Made by a program: the position numbers and the translations under genes | NCBI GenBank assembly: GCA_005882415.1 | Contig: VBAE01000164.1 | Span: 1-6,852, forward strand | DNA length: 6,852 nucleotides | Source of the DNA: Alphaproteobacteria bacterium | GTDB taxonomy: Bacteria; Pseudomonadota; Alphaproteobacteria; Sphingomonadales; Sphingomonadaceae | Direction: 5' to 3' | The notes under the pieces: generated by a model | What the model was told of the DNA's origin: nothing | The model's database searches: none | The model's input: only the letters and a program-made list of their open reading frames with translations | Shown: positions 6,601 through 6,852 of the stretch, one piece after another | How positions within the stretch are numbered: the first letter of the stretch is position 1 | Layout of the letters: every line of letters starts with the position of its first letter

Positions 6601-6852
6601 CAGGCACCCACTGCGGCGCATAATCGCGCTCAAGATTGACAGCCGGCATGACGCTGATGTCGAGCTTGGAGGCCAGCTGCCACACCGCCTGAGGGTCGCC
6701 GCCGATCAGCTTCGCGATCACTGCAACCAAGTTGCGCTGCGGCTCCGTCAGCCGTTTCAGCCACTCTTCAACGTCCGATCCGTCGCGCCGGGTGGTCAGC
6801 TCCGCAAGATTCGACGCCAATCGCGAAGGTTCGCCCAGCACGAGTTCAACCC
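3650..6852 (-). CDS. NACHT-type STAND NTPase with long alpha-helical C-terminus (5' partial)
   Basis: The frame is open to the window edge, so the start lies outside. The GTG at 6841 is used here only for numbering; it has no visible ribosome binding site, and in-frame codons continue upstream (V-E-L). Seen in order: an unassigned N-terminal part (1-160) with a DPPYWG string (126-131); a linker FLWPRCLEYDRE; Walker A GPGFGKTT (210-217); Walker B LILLLDGLDEV (275-285), whose DGLDE is the NACHT form; a sensor-like LMTVRDA (310-316); a winged-helix-type end with FAFPILQEYLASAELLER (480-497), like the F-x-H-x-x-x-Q-E-Y-x-x-A element after NACHT domains; then about 560 residues of helical repeats resembling HEAT-type solenoid. 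No membrane segment is evident. STAND NTPases bind and hydrolyse ATP to switch between inactive and oligomeric states; the C-terminal solenoid usually senses and the N-terminus signals. Bacterial NACHT proteins include anti-phage defence proteins. It is the first visible gene of a same-strand set, 69 bp before DUF4238. The NACHT call is firm, the defence role inferred. Confidence 0.88.
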   Translation of the reverse strand, partial: VELVLGEPSRLASNLAELTTRRDGSDVEEWLKRLTEPQRNLVAVIAKLIGGDPQAVWQLASKLDISVMPAVNLERDYAPQWVPASSTTVEKLFRELTRIAWEGAATRARFDGASLYDRLRSEADIVVSDPPYWGTETYRSAIAGLSRIEVPGTGFARLAGDAFLWPRCLEYDRERQPDFDDDLPGWRDLREGAAVDLRLFPSTDLEALVVIAGPGFGKTTLIGAIARKAAQGGLLPAIIPVVDLADSNLPIADYLAERVNREFDVAVGWRAAADAGSLILLLDGLDEVSSQRRTQILRRFDTYRLRHPGVRWLMTVRDAAALAPPAAATMVELAPLLDEDLKSYVDFYRPGEPGVAEALRARIDARPDLAALVRIPIFLALMLVLRLENQDLTRSDLLEIYLGTLFRPQSFRHTEVDAIDTSVLRRIAELAAFEALETDSIGVDHKLFDRCVREIAPDISADDVREALVKRGVLRRAGIRLPFAFPILQEYLASAELLERHSGQLPQRLTKIVRRPWAQAIQFALERHPHPEPIVNELLGREDDAFHTSLRLLGRCLANGMTPSDTQRQIIGERLAGIWGTSSWRNNKLIDGVIVDAFTRPLHPAVRARLGERYLIHHGTGTILSRLKTSTLSLAVLTELLNGDIEGLLNIADLQQEVDRLGTAAFDLYIARSRRLPMTAEGAWAISALIGHIRIGCVEATTAEAAARDRSLPLEVRLAAWSHAGRPFDAEIEALVIEGMAGEGYHPMAAAAQALSSPEVDVPTIARLLRSPQVPAENALKVIDYLVGDWKQAKRSDQIMALLSADGLSDDMRDLLCLYAVNAGNRAVFDDLVSRVSTMDAEMLCATMALFGHVLERAPVERAVAGIAGRSWDARDRRSIAGSLATGLTYRMEMFGLRSGTLETIPRHPGRSVPFALLEQWMSLNDYEPRDHLHLALDAVRLGVPGAASSLRRIFDAAMAAPVEEESTDGMLAGRALEVLYANGEAPPLEELEDLALTSTYNLASSVVALIAKGTSRREADVLIRLHGSVRSGMLRSVILAVLEPLAGRLGLRITRSGNKLSATKI
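5987..6019 (-). other. Walker B / NACHT signature of the NTPase
   Basis: The bases encode a hydrophobic strand followed by D-G-L-D-E-V (residues 275-285). The D-G-x-D-E form with small and acidic residues after the first Asp separates NACHT proteins from most other P-loop ATPases. Both acidic positions are present, which argues for a functional ATPase. Confidence 0.9.
6188..6214 (-). other. Walker A (P-loop) of the NACHT NTPase
   Basis: The bases encode G-P-G-F-G-K-T-T followed by L (residues 210-218 in the GTG-based numbering). K215 and T216 are the expected phosphate and magnesium ligands, so the nucleotide-binding site appears intact. Confidence 0.93.

Overview
The window looks like a chromosomal segment of a GC-rich alphaproteobacterium. 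The best guess is a member of the Sphingomonadales, because the MTA phosphorylase and the Sel1/prolyl-4-hydroxylase-type protein read like sphingomonad proteins. That placement rests on recall, not on a search.

Positions 1-1907 look like core genome. A plus-strand 2-oxoglutarate/Fe(II) dioxygenase with a Sel1-like N-terminus (16-906) runs tail-to-tail, with a 34-nt overlap, into a minus-strand S-methyl-5'-thioadenosine phosphorylase (873-1730). The phosphorylase lacks, precisely and in frame, about 14 residues of its most conserved substrate-binding segment. About 100 bp further on is a complete plus-strand tRNA-Arg(TCT) with encoded CCA (1831-1907).

Positions 1908-2319 hold no convincing gene. 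Just 3' of the tRNA is a cluster of GTTACC-type direct and inverted repeats of the kind seen at integrative-element attachment regions. No integrase is present in the window.

Positions 2320-6852 are a minus-strand gene set in visibly less GC-rich DNA. In transcription order it holds a large NACHT-type STAND NTPase (5' end beyond the window, at least 1063 residues), a DUF4238 protein split by an apparent single-base loss in a T run, and a 78-residue protein of unknown function. The spacings (69 and 86 bp) fit one transcription unit. A NACHT sensor ATPase with a long alpha-solenoid C-terminus, sitting with an unknown-function partner beside a tRNA, resembles an anti-phage defence (bacterial NLR-like) island. 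Function is inferred from architecture and location only.
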